DNA from: Haloarcula rubripromontorii
Lineage (GTDB): Archaea; Halobacteriota; Halobacteria; Halobacteriales; Haloarculaceae
Length of the DNA: 64,000 nucleotides
Assembly: GCF_001280425.1 (NCBI RefSeq)
Contig: NZ_LIUF01000004.1
Span: 124,001-188,000, forward strand
Direction: 5' to 3'
Shown here: in pieces, positions 33,226 through 42,136 of the stretch
How positions within the stretch are numbered: position 1 is the stretch's first letter
Layout: each line of letters opens with the position of its first letter
Program-made: the position numbers and the translations under genes
Notes under the pieces: generated by a model
Told to the model about the DNA's origin: nothing
What the model saw: only the letters and a program-made list of their open reading frames with translations
The model's database searches: none

Positions 33226-33813
33226 TGCCCGTGTTCGATGCCGGGTCATAAACCGCCTTTCGGTTCTGTCCGTCCCACTGTCCGGCGCAGTCCGAAATGA
33301 GATGTGTGTCCGACCGTGGCTGCCCGGACCACGGCCGGCCAAATCGTGTGGCGATGAGAATGCCACTCCCCCCGATCCGTTCCGAATCAACGGTCCAGCC
33401 CGATGGGTGACGGACCCGAACCGGAATGCCATTGGTTCGCTCCGTCAGTCGCCCCGGCCCGAGTACACGGGGCGCGTGCCTCTGTATCCAATCCGTGGTC
33501 GGAGGACCGACTACGATGCCTGGAACTGCAGTGGGTCTCCGTCTCGCGCCTGGCCCGTGACGAGCAGCCGCGAGGTGTCCCGACTATCCTCAGCGCGTGG
33601 CAACGTGCCGTCTCTGTGACCCAACTGGTCGAGGGCACTACGTGGGGATGTGTTTGCTGCTTCAGTTATGAAGGTGGGCCGAAAATACCATGCTCCCGGG
33701 CCAGCGCGGCGGCGGTCGCTCAAGAAAAAGATGTGCATTGCTGTCTTGTAACATACTTTTCTCCGTCGGTTTTGGGGAAATTTATACCGGATGACTTCTT
33801 AGAAACGGATGAT
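33226..33813. other. 588-bp gap without recognisable gene
   Basis: Both strands have open frames here but their translations are Arg/Ser/Cys-rich and not protein-like. GC content stays high until about 33740, then falls. No tRNA, repeats or transposase remnants are recognised. A TATA-like AAATTTATACC near 33777-33787 belongs to the next gene. Confidence 0.6.
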
Positions 33814-33996
33814 ATGGCTACCGACACGCGAAAAGTAATGCTGGGTGCTGCACTGCTGGTGATCAGCACTGTGCTCATCCTTGGTACAGGGGCGATCGAC
33901 ATCGGCATCCCGGCCGCCGCCGGAGCGCTTGCTGCACTGGGACTGGCCGCCGGTGCCCTCCTCGTTGGAACGTCAGAAGACGGTCGCCCGGTCTAA
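33814..33996 (+). CDS. Small two-helix membrane protein
   Basis: 60 residues from the ATG at 33814 (MATDTRKVMLGAALLVISTV) with a TATA box (TTTATACC, 33780-33787) about 30 bp ahead. Two hydrophobic helices (about 8-27 and 31-52) are separated by a short turn with Asp, ending EDGRPV. The open frame extends to 33403, but only the TATA-supported part looks like protein. Function unknown. Confidence 0.7.
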   Translation: MATDTRKVMLGAALLVISTVLILGTGAIDIGIPAAAGALAALGLAAGALLVGTSEDGRPV

Positions 33997-34000
33997 CCGC

Positions 34001-34016
34001 CGAAAAAGCCTTTTTC
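34001..34016 (+). terminator. Possible terminator after the 33814 gene
   Basis: GAAAAAGCCTTTTTC is a perfect short inverted repeat ending in a T-run, directly following the stop codon; T-runs end archaeal transcripts. Confidence 0.4.
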
Positions 34017-34133
34017 AATCGATAACAACCCAAACACCGCAGCTGTGTGTCCGTCGAGCCGCAGGAAGCGGCGGGAGGGCCTGTCGCTCGTGAGTGAACC
34101 AGCAGAGGACACAGCGGCCGCCCACACGCTGGT

Positions 34134-34631
34134 TTATAACAGGAACCTGTCTGAATCGGCGCTCATGTCGATAAACCCATCAACGGCCGCTTTGAGGTCT
34201 TCGGAGGACGACTCCTCGAAGCCCATTGCTTCGACGCGACAGCCTTCGTGGCGGAGATACCGACAGACACGGGCGAAGTCACCGTCACCGGTACAGAGCA
34301 CTACCGTATCGACGTGGTTCGCCAACGAGACCGCGTCGAGGCTCATTCCGACATCCCAGTCTGCCTTCTTCGACCCGTCCTGAAATGTTTTGATGTCTTT
34401 GATGCGCGTCTCGAAGCCAATGTCGACGAGCGCTTCGAAAAAGGTCTCTTCTTCGGGCGAGTCTGCCCGGATGACGTAGGCGATAGCACGAGTCAGTTCG
34501 CGGCCGTCAACGGCCTCTTCCAGTAGTGCCTCGTAGTCGATGTTCCGCGAGTAAAGACTCCGGGCAGTGTGGTAGAGGTTTTGCGCGTCGGCCAGTACGG
34601 CCACGCGCTGTCCTGGCTGGGAAACTGTCAT
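34134..34631 (-). CDS. NYN-domain (LabA/PIN-like) nuclease
   Basis: 165 residues of the NYN/LabA family. Acidic active-site positions are visible: VLADAQNLYHTA (first Asp and the Asn), the central KADWDVGMSLDAV, and CTGDGDFARVCRYL (the last Asp cluster), followed by VEAMGFEESSSEDL. NYN proteins are metal-dependent ribonucleases with a PIN-like fold. No operon partner is evident. Possible roles include RNA processing; no toxin-antitoxin partner is seen. Confidence 0.86.
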   Translation of the reverse strand: MTVSQPGQRVAVLADAQNLYHTARSLYSRNIDYEALLEEAVDGRELTRAIAYVIRADSPEEETFFEALVDIGFETRIKDIKTFQDGSKKADWDVGMSLDAVSLANHVDTVVLCTGDGDFARVCRYLRHEGCRVEAMGFEESSSEDLKAAVDGFIDMSADSDRFLL

Positions 34632-34821
34632 ATCAGGTATTGGCTATCGGCTCGAATATGCTTTCGGGATACAAACGTGAAACAGCGGCGCAATTATGCC
34701 CCAACTAACCAGTTGTTGTAGATCAGGCACTTATATTCGTGGCCCGGATGTATCAATACAGGGACTTGATATTCGGTAGTGCAGCCGAACGGTTTATTTG
34801 GTCAACCGTCTGTCAGTACGT

Positions 34822-35112
34822 ATGGTGACAATTCAACGGCTGGTATTTCGTGAGCCAGATGGGCGGCAGAAGGGCTTCCTCTTCTTACTCTTCTCGTTCA
34901 TCTGCATCCTTGGGTGGGTGTATTTCGGGCTTGTACTCGATGGCCCTCACAACATGCTCTTTTTAGGCATCGCGTTCGGACTCTCTGGCTTCGCTGAGTT
35001 CCTGCCTCCGGACCGACGACGTGCAGCAGGAGTGCTGCGAATCCTCGGCCTCGGTACCCTCGTCCTCTTCGTGATTCTCCTCGTCTCTGTTCCAGAACTA
35101 ATCTGGGGCTGA
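34822..35112 (+). CDS. Small three-helix membrane protein
   Basis: 96 residues from the ATG at 34822 (MVTIQRLVFREPDGRQKG); a TATA-like GGTTTATTTG at 34790-34799 is correctly spaced. Hydrophobic segments: FLFLLFSFICILGWVYFG, MLFLGIAFGLSGFAEFL and ILGLGTLVLFVILLV. No cofactor motif. Unknown function. Confidence 0.7.
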   Translation: MVTIQRLVFREPDGRQKGFLFLLFSFICILGWVYFGLVLDGPHNMLFLGIAFGLSGFAEFLPPDRRRAAGVLRILGLGTLVLFVILLVSVPELIWG

Positions 35113-35500
35113 GCGCGAGTAATCGGGTTTCAGTAATGTGTATCCCGAATGACTGGTTGTTGCAGGCAGCAGTCAGATGACTAAGCTGTAGTCGCTCCGT
35201 CAAGCCTCGATAGCACTTCAGTTACCCCGTGAACGGCGGCAGCGAGAACACAAAAGCTAAGTCGGTCACACGCAGTTACTCGACCATGCGACAACGCCTT
35301 CAGTCCGGAACCGCCTCGTGGCTCCCCGGTGAGGGCGTCGTCCGCGCAAAGCGCAAGCCAACGTTTTAGTGACTCGTGGCGGACGTGGCGACTCCGTCTC
35401 GGGTCGGGTCGTTTGACAACCAACAGCCGGCCGTCTCTGCCGGCCATCGCACCGTTTCCGACCGGACAACCGAACCCACAGCGACACTGGACACACAGCA
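35113..35500. other. Gap upstream of dapA with a short hairpin
   Basis: Nothing here codes convincingly. A 27-residue frame (35286-35369) is present but not credible by itself. Two copies of the self-complementary hexamer GCCGGC (35426-35431 and 35439-35444) can pair around a short loop within the likely dapA leader. CGTTTTAG near 35362 is a weak TATA candidate. Confidence 0.4.
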
Positions 35501-36421
35501 ATGACAGCTATCGACTTCCGCGGCGTGTTCCCGGCGATGTGCACGCCGTTTCACCAGGACGGCAGTATTGACTTCGAAACACTCAGACAGGACGCTCAGC
35601 GGCTCGAATCCGCTGGCGTCGACGGCCTCGTTCCCGTCGGCTCGACCGGCGAGTCGGCGACGCTCTCACACGACGAACACATCGAGGTCGTCGAGGCGGT
35701 CATCGACGCTGTCGACGACGTGCCGGTTATCGCCGGCTCAGGGTCGAACAACACCAAGGAAGCACTGGAGCTCTCCCGGCGCTCCGCCGACGCCGGCGCT
35801 GACGCCCTGTTGCTCATCTCGCCGTACTACAACAAGCCCGAACAGCAGGGGTTCATCGACCACTACACGACGCTGGCTGACGCCGTCGACCTGCCACAGA
35901 TAGTGTACAACGTCCCTTCACGGACGGGCCAGAACATCGAACCCGAAACGGCGGTCGAGCTCGCTTCGCACCCGAACATCCGGGCGTACAAGGCCGCGAG
36001 CGGCGACATGAACCAGATCTCAGAGATCATCGAGCGCACCCGGGACGAGGACTTCGCAGTGCTGTCCGGCGACGACGGGATGACGCTGCCGATGCTGTCG
36101 GTCGGCGGGACCGGCTGTATCTCCGTCTCGGCCAACATCGAACCGGAGCGCACCTGTGCCATGGTCGGTGCGGCACTGTCCGGCGACTTCGAGCGCGCCC
36201 GCCAGATTCACCACGAACTCGGCCCGCTGTTCCGCGCGATGTTCGTCGAAACCAACCCCATCCCGGTCAAGGAGGCCATGCGAATCCGCGGGTACGGCCC
36301 GGCGTACCTCCGCTCGCCGCTGACCCGACTCTCGGACGAACACCTCGACCACCTGCGCGACGTGCTGGCGACGCTGGAAACCGAGGACCTCGAAGACGAG
36401 TACGCGGAGGCCGAGCGATGA
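35501..36421 (+). CDS. dapA: 4-hydroxy-tetrahydrodipicolinate synthase
   Basis: 306 residues of the NAL/DapA family: MCTPFHQDGSIDFETLR, GSTGESATLSHDEH, VYNVPSRTGQN with the catalytic Tyr, and YKAASGD with the Schiff-base Lys at about 165. It condenses pyruvate with aspartate semialdehyde in the committed lysine (DAP) step. It overlaps dapB by 4 bp. Some haloarchaeal DapA paralogues act as KDG aldolases; the dapB neighbour settles the assignment here. Confidence 0.95.
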   Translation: MTAIDFRGVFPAMCTPFHQDGSIDFETLRQDAQRLESAGVDGLVPVGSTGESATLSHDEHIEVVEAVIDAVDDVPVIAGSGSNNTKEALELSRRSADAGADALLLISPYYNKPEQQGFIDHYTTLADAVDLPQIVYNVPSRTGQNIEPETAVELASHPNIRAYKAASGDMNQISEIIERTRDEDFAVLSGDDGMTLPMLSVGGTGCISVSANIEPERTCAMVGAALSGDFERARQIHHELGPLFRAMFVETNPIPVKEAMRIRGYGPAYLRSPLTRLSDEHLDHLRDVLATLETEDLEDEYAEAER

Positions 36422-37167
36422 CGCGGGTGGCGGTCAACGGCGTCACCGGCCAGATGGGCGGGGCCGTCATCGAGGCCGCCACCGACAGCGAGGTCGTGGT
36501 CGGCTTCGCGACGAGCGACGTGGACGCAGTCGACGGCGTCCCGGTCGTCCACCCGGCCGAGGCTGTCGAGGCGCTGCAGGAGTACGACGTGGACGTTGTC
36601 GTCGACTTCGCCGTCCCCGAGGGCGCGCTGACCGTCGCCGAGGCCTGCGTCGAGGCGGGCGTCCCGATGGTCGTCGGGACCACCGGTTTCGACGAGGACG
36701 GGCTGACTCGCCTGCAAGACGCAAGCGAGGAGATCCCGCTGCTGAAGGCCACGAATTTCTCGCAGGGGATTCAGGTCCTCCAGCGCCTCGTCAGCGAGGC
36801 AGTCGGCACGCTCGATGACTACGACCTCGAACTCATGGAGACCCACCACAACCGTAAAGTCGACGCGCCGTCGGGAACTGCCAGCAGCATCCTCGACGTG
36901 ATTCAGGACGAGCGCGACGTGGAGCCGGTGTACGGTCGGGAAGGCCACGCCCCGCGTGAAGACGACGAGATCGGTGTGTTCGCCCGCCGGGCTGGCGACA
37001 TTCGCGGAGAGCACGAACTCGTGCTGGCCGGCAACGACGAAGTCCTCTCACTCTCGCATCGGGCCGAGGACCGCGGTGTGTTCGCCGCCGGCGCACTCGA
37101 TGCGGCAACGTGGCTCGTCGGCCGTGACGCGGGCTGGTACGAGTTTGGCGATGTTGTAGACGCGTAA
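36418..37167 (+). CDS. dapB: 4-hydroxy-tetrahydrodipicolinate reductase
   Basis: 249 residues: N-terminal NAD(P) loop VNGVTGQMGGAVIEA, then VGTTGFDED, KATNFSQGI, and the C-terminal HHNRKVDAPSGTA motif with the substrate-binding Lys of DapB. It reduces the DapA product. ATGA overlap with dapA shows translational coupling. The lysine pathway then continues with dapD at 40932 after an interruption. Confidence 0.96.
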   Translation: MTRVAVNGVTGQMGGAVIEAATDSEVVVGFATSDVDAVDGVPVVHPAEAVEALQEYDVDVVVDFAVPEGALTVAEACVEAGVPMVVGTTGFDEDGLTRLQDASEEIPLLKATNFSQGIQVLQRLVSEAVGTLDDYDLELMETHHNRKVDAPSGTASSILDVIQDERDVEPVYGREGHAPREDDEIGVFARRAGDIRGEHELVLAGNDEVLSLSHRAEDRGVFAAGALDAATWLVGRDAGWYEFGDVVDA

Positions 37168-37267
37168 CACGGTCGGCGCTGCGGCGTACATATCCAATTA
37201 TATGGACTAGTACACTGCGATAAATATTAGAAGTAGCCTTATACGTTGGTCTGTGCGACAGCCTCGT

Positions 37268-37399
37268 ATGGCTACGAACCAATCCGTTCGACTCCCCGCG
37301 TCTGACTGTCCACGATGTGCAACCTCGTTCGAAGTAACGGCCCCGCGAATCAGTATGTGCCCAGAGTGTGGCTACATTCCCGGCCACGGGGCCGACTGA
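37268..37399 (+). CDS. Small zinc-ribbon protein
   Basis: 43 residues: MATNQSVRLPASDCPRCATS ... ISMCPECGYIPGHGAD, two CxxC pairs 17 residues apart forming one zinc ribbon. It is too short for most gene callers. A TATA box CTTATACG at 37238-37245 lies 27 bp before the ATG, ideal for a leaderless message, so I consider it real. Tiny zinc-finger proteins of this kind (micro-proteins) are common in haloarchaea. Function unknown. Confidence 0.72.
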   Translation: MATNQSVRLPASDCPRCATSFEVTAPRISMCPECGYIPGHGAD

Positions 37400-37530
37400 A
37401 GCGGTAGTAGCTGCCGCCGGGGCACTGGTATCTGACCGCGAACCGGTTCGGTTGCACTGTTCGCGGTCGACCGCATCGAAACAGAACTGCGAACAGGACG
37501 ATTACGTGTCGACGGACGGCGATACGAGGG

Positions 37531-40500
37531 TTACAGCTGTTCGAACGTCCACTTCTGGTTGTCGCCTCCGACGTAGCTGTACTGCTGAACGTTCGCGCCG
37601 TCAGTCGTTGCGCCTGCCTCGACATCCAGCGCCTTTCCGCTGTGGCGTGCCAGGAGTCGGTAGGTGCCGTCGGCGTTCTCCCTGATGGCCCACTGCTGAT
37701 TCTCGCCGCCGCTGTACTCGTACTGATGGACGTTCGCGCCATCGCCGGTCGCAGCCGCCTCGACGTCCAGCGCCTTCCCGCTGTGGACGGCTTCCAGTTT
37801 GTAGTAGCCGGTGCCGAGGTCAGTGACGACCCACTGCTGGTTCTCGCCGCCGCTGTACTCGTACTGGTGGACGTTCGTGCCGTCACTGGTCGAAGCGAAC
37901 TCGACATCCAGCGCTTTCCCGCTGTTCTCGTTCCGGAGGACGTACGCTTCACCGGAGACGATGTCGTTCGTGTCACTGCCGTCGGACGGGACGATTCGCA
38001 TCGCGGTCCCGCCGCTTGCGCCCATCGAGAGGGTCACGCTGTCACCTGCGGTCACGTCGTAGTCGCTGATGACGACCGCTGTCGGGTTGTTGTCAACGCC
38101 AGCCTCGGCAGCGTCGGCGTACTCGGTGACGGTCCAGCCGTCAGTCTGACTCGACAGGAAATCGAGTGAGACGGTCACGTCGCGGGCGGTTCCGTCGGTC
38201 ATCGCGCCGAGATACCACTCGCTACCGCTTCGCTTGGCCGTGACAGCGTAGTCCCCGATCTGGCCGTCGACAGCGACCGTCTCGTCCCAGCTCACGGGGA
38301 CGGCCTCGATGTAGTCGAACTCCGGTTCGGTGTCGTAGTTCTCGGCGGCGGCGACGCTGTCGGTGAAGTCGGTGTAGGCGGCCGGGAACGGTGCGCCGGC
38401 ACCCTGCTCGGTGACGCCGACGGTGTTGAGGTTGAAGCCGCCGACGTCGTTCGGCCCGAGTGTGATAGCGAGCCTGTTCGTGCCCGCGTCGAGTTGGACC
38501 GAAACAGTGTGGATGTCCCACGTATCCCAGTACGTGGTGAACGACGGCGCAAGCGTCTGCTCCGTACCGTTGACGACGAGAGTTGCTTCGGGACTCCCGT
38601 TGTTCTGGACCGCTGTCGAATTGTCTTCCTGGTCGGCGGCATAGCGCAAGTGGAGGTCGTACGTCCCGCTACTGGGGACATCCGTCACAGTGAAACGCAC
38701 CGCCGCGCCCTCTGGCTCGCGGTTCGGGTCGACCGGAACGTAGTGCGCGCCGAAGGCGTTGCGCCAGCGGTCGGCAGTAATCATGCCGTTCAGTGTGCCT
38801 GACTGGGCCTGGATGAACTCACCGACGCCGAACGACTCGTCGATATAGGCCTCCATACGGTCGGCAGCCATCTGGATACCGCCCAGATAGTTCGGGTACA
38901 TCGCGAGCTGTTTGGCGCGCGTAGTCTGGATCTGGTCGCCTTCGCTGTCGTTGAACGTGATGTCGAAGATGCCGGGCTGGTAGCTCGTCGGCCCGGCAAG
39001 CATCCGGGTGAACGGAAGAAGGACGTGGTGGTCGCGGCCGACGTTCGCGCCCAGCGAGTCGAAGCCGTCGTACTCCTGGGCCTTGACCACTTCGCGGGCC
39101 GCGACGTTCGGGTACGTCCGGATTTCTCCCGTTGGCTTGAGACCCTCGTGAATCTCCAGCATCTGCCGGTTCGCGGCGGCCTGCTGGATGACGAATCGAT
39201 GGTGGTTGACCGAAATCTGACAGTGTTGGTTGTGCGAGGGGGTCGAGCCGTCGCCGTCAAAGCCCAGTCCGGGGTCCGAGACGTAGCCGTTCTTGATAGA
39301 CCGAATACCGGCGTTCTCGTAGCCGGAAAAGATGTTGTCGGTGTTGATTTCGTCCTCGTAGGTGACGATGTTTCCGGCCGTCTCGTTGTGCATCGTCATC
39401 TTGACGGGGTTCGAGCGGCTTGCACCGTAGTCGGTGACCGCCTGAACGTCGAAATCCGGATAGGATTCGTCGACGGCCATCTCTAACCCAGTGCCGTCCC
39501 CGGGGTAGGTGTCCCAGCCCTGATTCCATCCTTCGGCGAGCACACTGTCGATACTGTGCTCGGCGGCGAATTTCATGTACCGCTTCATCCGCTCGGTCCG
39601 CGCTCCGTGGACGTACTCGGCGGGGTTGTTGCCGTTGCTCTCGATCTCGCTGTCGCTCTTGTACTCCCAGTTCGCGCTGCCCGCGATCATCGTCCACCAG
39701 ATACCGGTGTACTTCCGGCCGCTTTCCAGCCAACTGGTGTCGGCGGAACCATCGGAATTCGTCGGGAACGCACTCTCATCCAGCGGGTCAGCGAGCAGTG
39801 GCACCAGCTGTGATTCGACGAGATCACCGGGCGAGGTCCCGATCTGGACAGTCCGCCAGGGCGTGACGTGCGGTGCCGACGCCGCCACCTTGTTTCCGTC
39901 CGGGAGCGGCGCCAGGTCGACGGCCATCTCCCTACTCCCGCTGTCGGACTGGGCAGCGAGTGCCATCGACGCGTAGTCGTCGAGGTTCGACTCGTGAACG
40001 CTGAGATACGTGCCGTCGCCGGCCGCCATCGTCAGCGGGGTGTGTGCACCGGCGCGAACGACGTTGTCGTTGGGACGAATCGTCTTATTCCCGGCCGGAA
40101 TGTCGCTGAGCGAGCTCTCGGTGTACTCCTGTTCGAAGCGGGGATTGACGTACTCGTTCTCAATCCACCACGCGGTGTAATCGCCGCTGAAGTTGAACTC
40201 CGTCGTCTCGCTGCTGATGGTGAAATCGCCGAAGTCGTCGTCGAACGCGACGCGGAAGCCGAGGCCGTCGTTGAACACGCGCACTTCGATGTTCGCTGAC
40301 CGGCCGGGACTCACCGTTTCTTCGAGGCCGACCCGGAGATAGCTGTACTCCTCGGAGACTGTCGCGAAATCACCCCATTCCGGCTCCCACGTCTCTGTGG
40401 TGGTTCCGCTCTCGCTTCCCGTGACAGTGATGTCCGGTCCGGACCCGCTGACGGCTGTGCCAAAGGCCGCCTGATCCGCGAACTCGAACCCGATCGGCGA

Positions 40501-40752
40501 CGGAGCGATGTAGGTCGTCCCGCCGAACGCAACCTCGTACTGCGGGACGCCCGAGGAGACATCGACAGTGACTGCAATGGTGCCATCCGGAGATGTCACC
40601 TGCTGGGTATCGGAGCTGTCACCGGCAGTTACCTGTGCTGCCACCGCATCGGGGACCTCCTTGGAGTACGCTGCGGCTGCCACCAGCCCTGAGAGGCCGC
40701 TGAGGAAGTCACGCCGATTCACCGAACGATCGTGCCAATCGTCGTCAGTCAT
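37531..40752 (-). CDS. Secreted GH97 glycoside hydrolase with CBM and ricin-type lectin domain
   Basis: 1073 residues. NRRDFLSGLSGLVAAAAYS at about 12-30 is a Tat export signal. Residues about 50-320 form the GH97 N-domain; 330-640 the catalytic barrel, with MHNETAGN (Glu about 457) and HEGLKPTG...AREVVKAQE (Glu about 560), resembling the inverting GH97 alpha-glucosidase SusB. A CBM6/35-like jelly roll (about 645-785) is inserted before the GH97 C-domain (800-920). The end (930-1073) has three trefoil repeats, each with SGKALDVE and a Q-x-W motif. It probably acts outside the cell on starch-like alpha-glucans. It runs opposite to the surrounding lysine genes. Confidence 0.9.
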   Translation of the reverse strand: MTDDDWHDRSVNRRDFLSGLSGLVAAAAYSKEVPDAVAAQVTAGDSSDTQQVTSPDGTIAVTVDVSSGVPQYEVAFGGTTYIAPSPIGFEFADQAAFGTAVSGSGPDITVTGSESGTTTETWEPEWGDFATVSEEYSYLRVGLEETVSPGRSANIEVRVFNDGLGFRVAFDDDFGDFTISSETTEFNFSGDYTAWWIENEYVNPRFEQEYTESSLSDIPAGNKTIRPNDNVVRAGAHTPLTMAAGDGTYLSVHESNLDDYASMALAAQSDSGSREMAVDLAPLPDGNKVAASAPHVTPWRTVQIGTSPGDLVESQLVPLLADPLDESAFPTNSDGSADTSWLESGRKYTGIWWTMIAGSANWEYKSDSEIESNGNNPAEYVHGARTERMKRYMKFAAEHSIDSVLAEGWNQGWDTYPGDGTGLEMAVDESYPDFDVQAVTDYGASRSNPVKMTMHNETAGNIVTYEDEINTDNIFSGYENAGIRSIKNGYVSDPGLGFDGDGSTPSHNQHCQISVNHHRFVIQQAAANRQMLEIHEGLKPTGEIRTYPNVAAREVVKAQEYDGFDSLGANVGRDHHVLLPFTRMLAGPTSYQPGIFDITFNDSEGDQIQTTRAKQLAMYPNYLGGIQMAADRMEAYIDESFGVGEFIQAQSGTLNGMITADRWRNAFGAHYVPVDPNREPEGAAVRFTVTDVPSSGTYDLHLRYAADQEDNSTAVQNNGSPEATLVVNGTEQTLAPSFTTYWDTWDIHTVSVQLDAGTNRLAITLGPNDVGGFNLNTVGVTEQGAGAPFPAAYTDFTDSVAAAENYDTEPEFDYIEAVPVSWDETVAVDGQIGDYAVTAKRSGSEWYLGAMTDGTARDVTVSLDFLSSQTDGWTVTEYADAAEAGVDNNPTAVVISDYDVTAGDSVTLSMGASGGTAMRIVPSDGSDTNDIVSGEAYVLRNENSGKALDVEFASTSDGTNVHQYEYSGGENQQWVVTDLGTGYYKLEAVHSGKALDVEAAATGDGANVHQYEYSGGENQQWAIRENADGTYRLLARHSGKALDVEAGATTDGANVQQYSYVGGDNQKWTFEQL
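37540..37965 (-). repeat. Three tandem ricin-type repeats
   Basis: About 141 bp per unit, three units within the GH97 gene. Each encodes SGKALDVE, a Tyr-rich strand (HQYEYSGG) and a Q-x-W ending. Units 1 and 2 are most alike at DNA level, suggesting recent duplication. Confidence 0.75.
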
Positions 40753-40757
40753 CCGTG

Positions 40758-40785
40758 TTGTAAATTTACAATAATCTTAATAAAC
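40758..40785 (-). promoter_or_regulatory. Palindrome and TATA box of the GH97 gene
   Basis: TTGTAAATTTACAA (40758-40771) is a perfect 14-bp palindrome located between the minus-strand TATA-like GTTTATTAAG (40776-40785) and the ATG at 40752. A protein bound there would overlap the transcription start, so repression is the likely mode. Confidence 0.55.
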
Positions 40786-40931
40786 TTTTCTTTATATCAG
40801 CTGACAGTCGTGTGGTCCGGCGATTACATCATCGCACAAACTATTTTCCGCTCTCCGTAGTGACTACGCAAAAGCGGTCGCCCCAATTCGAAACCCCGAC
40901 AAGTAATACCATCCGAGAAATAGTGACTCTC

Positions 40932-41762
40932 ATGAGCCTCAAAGCCGATATCGACGACCTCTGGCAACGGAAACAGGACGGCCTGTCAGCGACCGACGCG
41001 ACGGACGACCACCTCGCCGTACTCGACGAGTTCCTCGCGGCGCTGGAAGCCGGCGAGGTCCGCGCCGCGGAGAAGGCAGGCGGCGAGTGGGACGCAAACG
41101 CCTGGGTCAAACAGGGAATTCTGCTGAACTTCGGCCTCCGCGAGACGGTGGCCCGCGAGTACGGCGGCGTCGACTACCACGACGTACTGCCGCTGCGCCA
41201 GACGAGCGACCTCGGCGAGCGCGGGACCCGCAACACGCCGGACGGCACGACCATCCGCCGGGGCGCGTACCTCGGCGAGGACTGCATCATGATGTCGCCC
41301 TCCTTCGTCAACATCGGGGCCTACGTCGGCGACGGCACGCTCGTCGACTCCTGTGACACCGTCGGCTCCTGCGCGCAGATCGGCGAGAACGTCAAGCTCG
41401 GGGCGAACACGCTCATCGGCGGCGTCCTCGAACCGGTCGAGAACGCGCCGGTCATCGTCGAGGACGAGGTCTCGCTGGGCGCTGGCTGTCGCGTCACCAG
41501 CGGCTTTGTCGTCGGCGAGGGCTCGATTGTCGGCGAGAACACGCTCCTGACCCCGCGGATTCCCGTCTACGACCTCGTCGAAGACGAAGTGCTGTACGGC
41601 GAACTCCCGCCGGAGCGCCGCGCCTTCCAGCGCTTCGTCGACTCCTCCGTCGGCGAGAACGACCTCATCCCCGGCGGGGCGTACAAGCCCGCCGTCGTGG
41701 CGACTGATGTGGAAGAGGAGACGCTGGAAGCGACGGAGCGGGAAGACGCGCTTCGGGAGTAG
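40932..41762 (+). CDS. dapD: Tetrahydrodipicolinate N-succinyltransferase
   Basis: 276 residues from the ATG at 40932 (MSLKADIDDLWQRK), with a TATA-like AAGTAATACC at 40901-40910 spaced 26 bp ahead. N-terminal helical domain, then a left-handed beta-helix of hexapeptide repeats (RRGAYLGEDCIMMSPSFVNI, GTLVDSCDTVGSCAQIGE), and a C-terminal tail. It uses succinyl-CoA (or acetyl-CoA in some relatives) to open the tetrahydrodipicolinate ring. Its stop codon forms the start of a duplicated 127-bp unit. Confidence 0.93.
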   Translation: MSLKADIDDLWQRKQDGLSATDATDDHLAVLDEFLAALEAGEVRAAEKAGGEWDANAWVKQGILLNFGLRETVAREYGGVDYHDVLPLRQTSDLGERGTRNTPDGTTIRRGAYLGEDCIMMSPSFVNIGAYVGDGTLVDSCDTVGSCAQIGENVKLGANTLIGGVLEPVENAPVIVEDEVSLGAGCRVTSGFVVGEGSIVGENTLLTPRIPVYDLVEDEVLYGELPPERRAFQRFVDSSVGENDLIPGGAYKPAVVATDVEEETLEATEREDALRE

Positions 41763-42010
41763 CGAGGGTCTGAGCGCAGCGAAGACCCTCGATAGCGAGC
41801 GGGGAGCGGAGTGACCCGCGAGCAGTGACAGGCGCGACCGTGGTGAGCGGGCCTCGACGGAACGGCAAACGTCGTGAGCCGTGGAGTAGCGAGGGTCTGA
41901 GCGCAGCGAAGACCCTCGATAGCGAGCGGGGAACGGAGTGACCCGCGAGTAGCGAGAGGCGCGACCGTAGTGAGCGGGCCTCGACGGAACGGCGAACGTC
42001 GTGAGCGGAG
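41756..42010. repeat. Two tandem 127-bp units made of small hairpins
   Basis: Unit 1 spans about 41756-41882, unit 2 about 41883-42010, nearly identical. Each holds successive stem-loops: GAGGGTCT/AGACCCTC around GAGCGCAGCGA, a CGAGCGGGG/ACCCGCGAG-type pair around AGCGGAGTG, and (G)AGGC/GCCT(C) around CGACCGTAGTGAGCGG. The loops share a GAGCG-AGTGA-like core. The first unit begins inside the dapD stop codon. It looks like a REP-type intergenic hairpin cluster; the rest of the gap to 42136 has a TATA-like GTTATTTGG near 42104-42112. Confidence 0.75.
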
Positions 42011-42136
42011 CGCGAAACCGAGCCCCGCCGACAGCCCTTGAACCTGATTCGTACGGGAAACTGACCCCAGCAGACCTGTAAGGCCACGGGCTGTACTATC
42101 GCCTGTTATTTGGTACCACTCAACACACTATTGCAC

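Noticed and set aside
35286-35369. 27-residue frame upstream of dapA as a lysine leader peptide
   Set aside because: Only two lysines, no attenuator-like alternative hairpins, and archaeal attenuation of this kind is not established.
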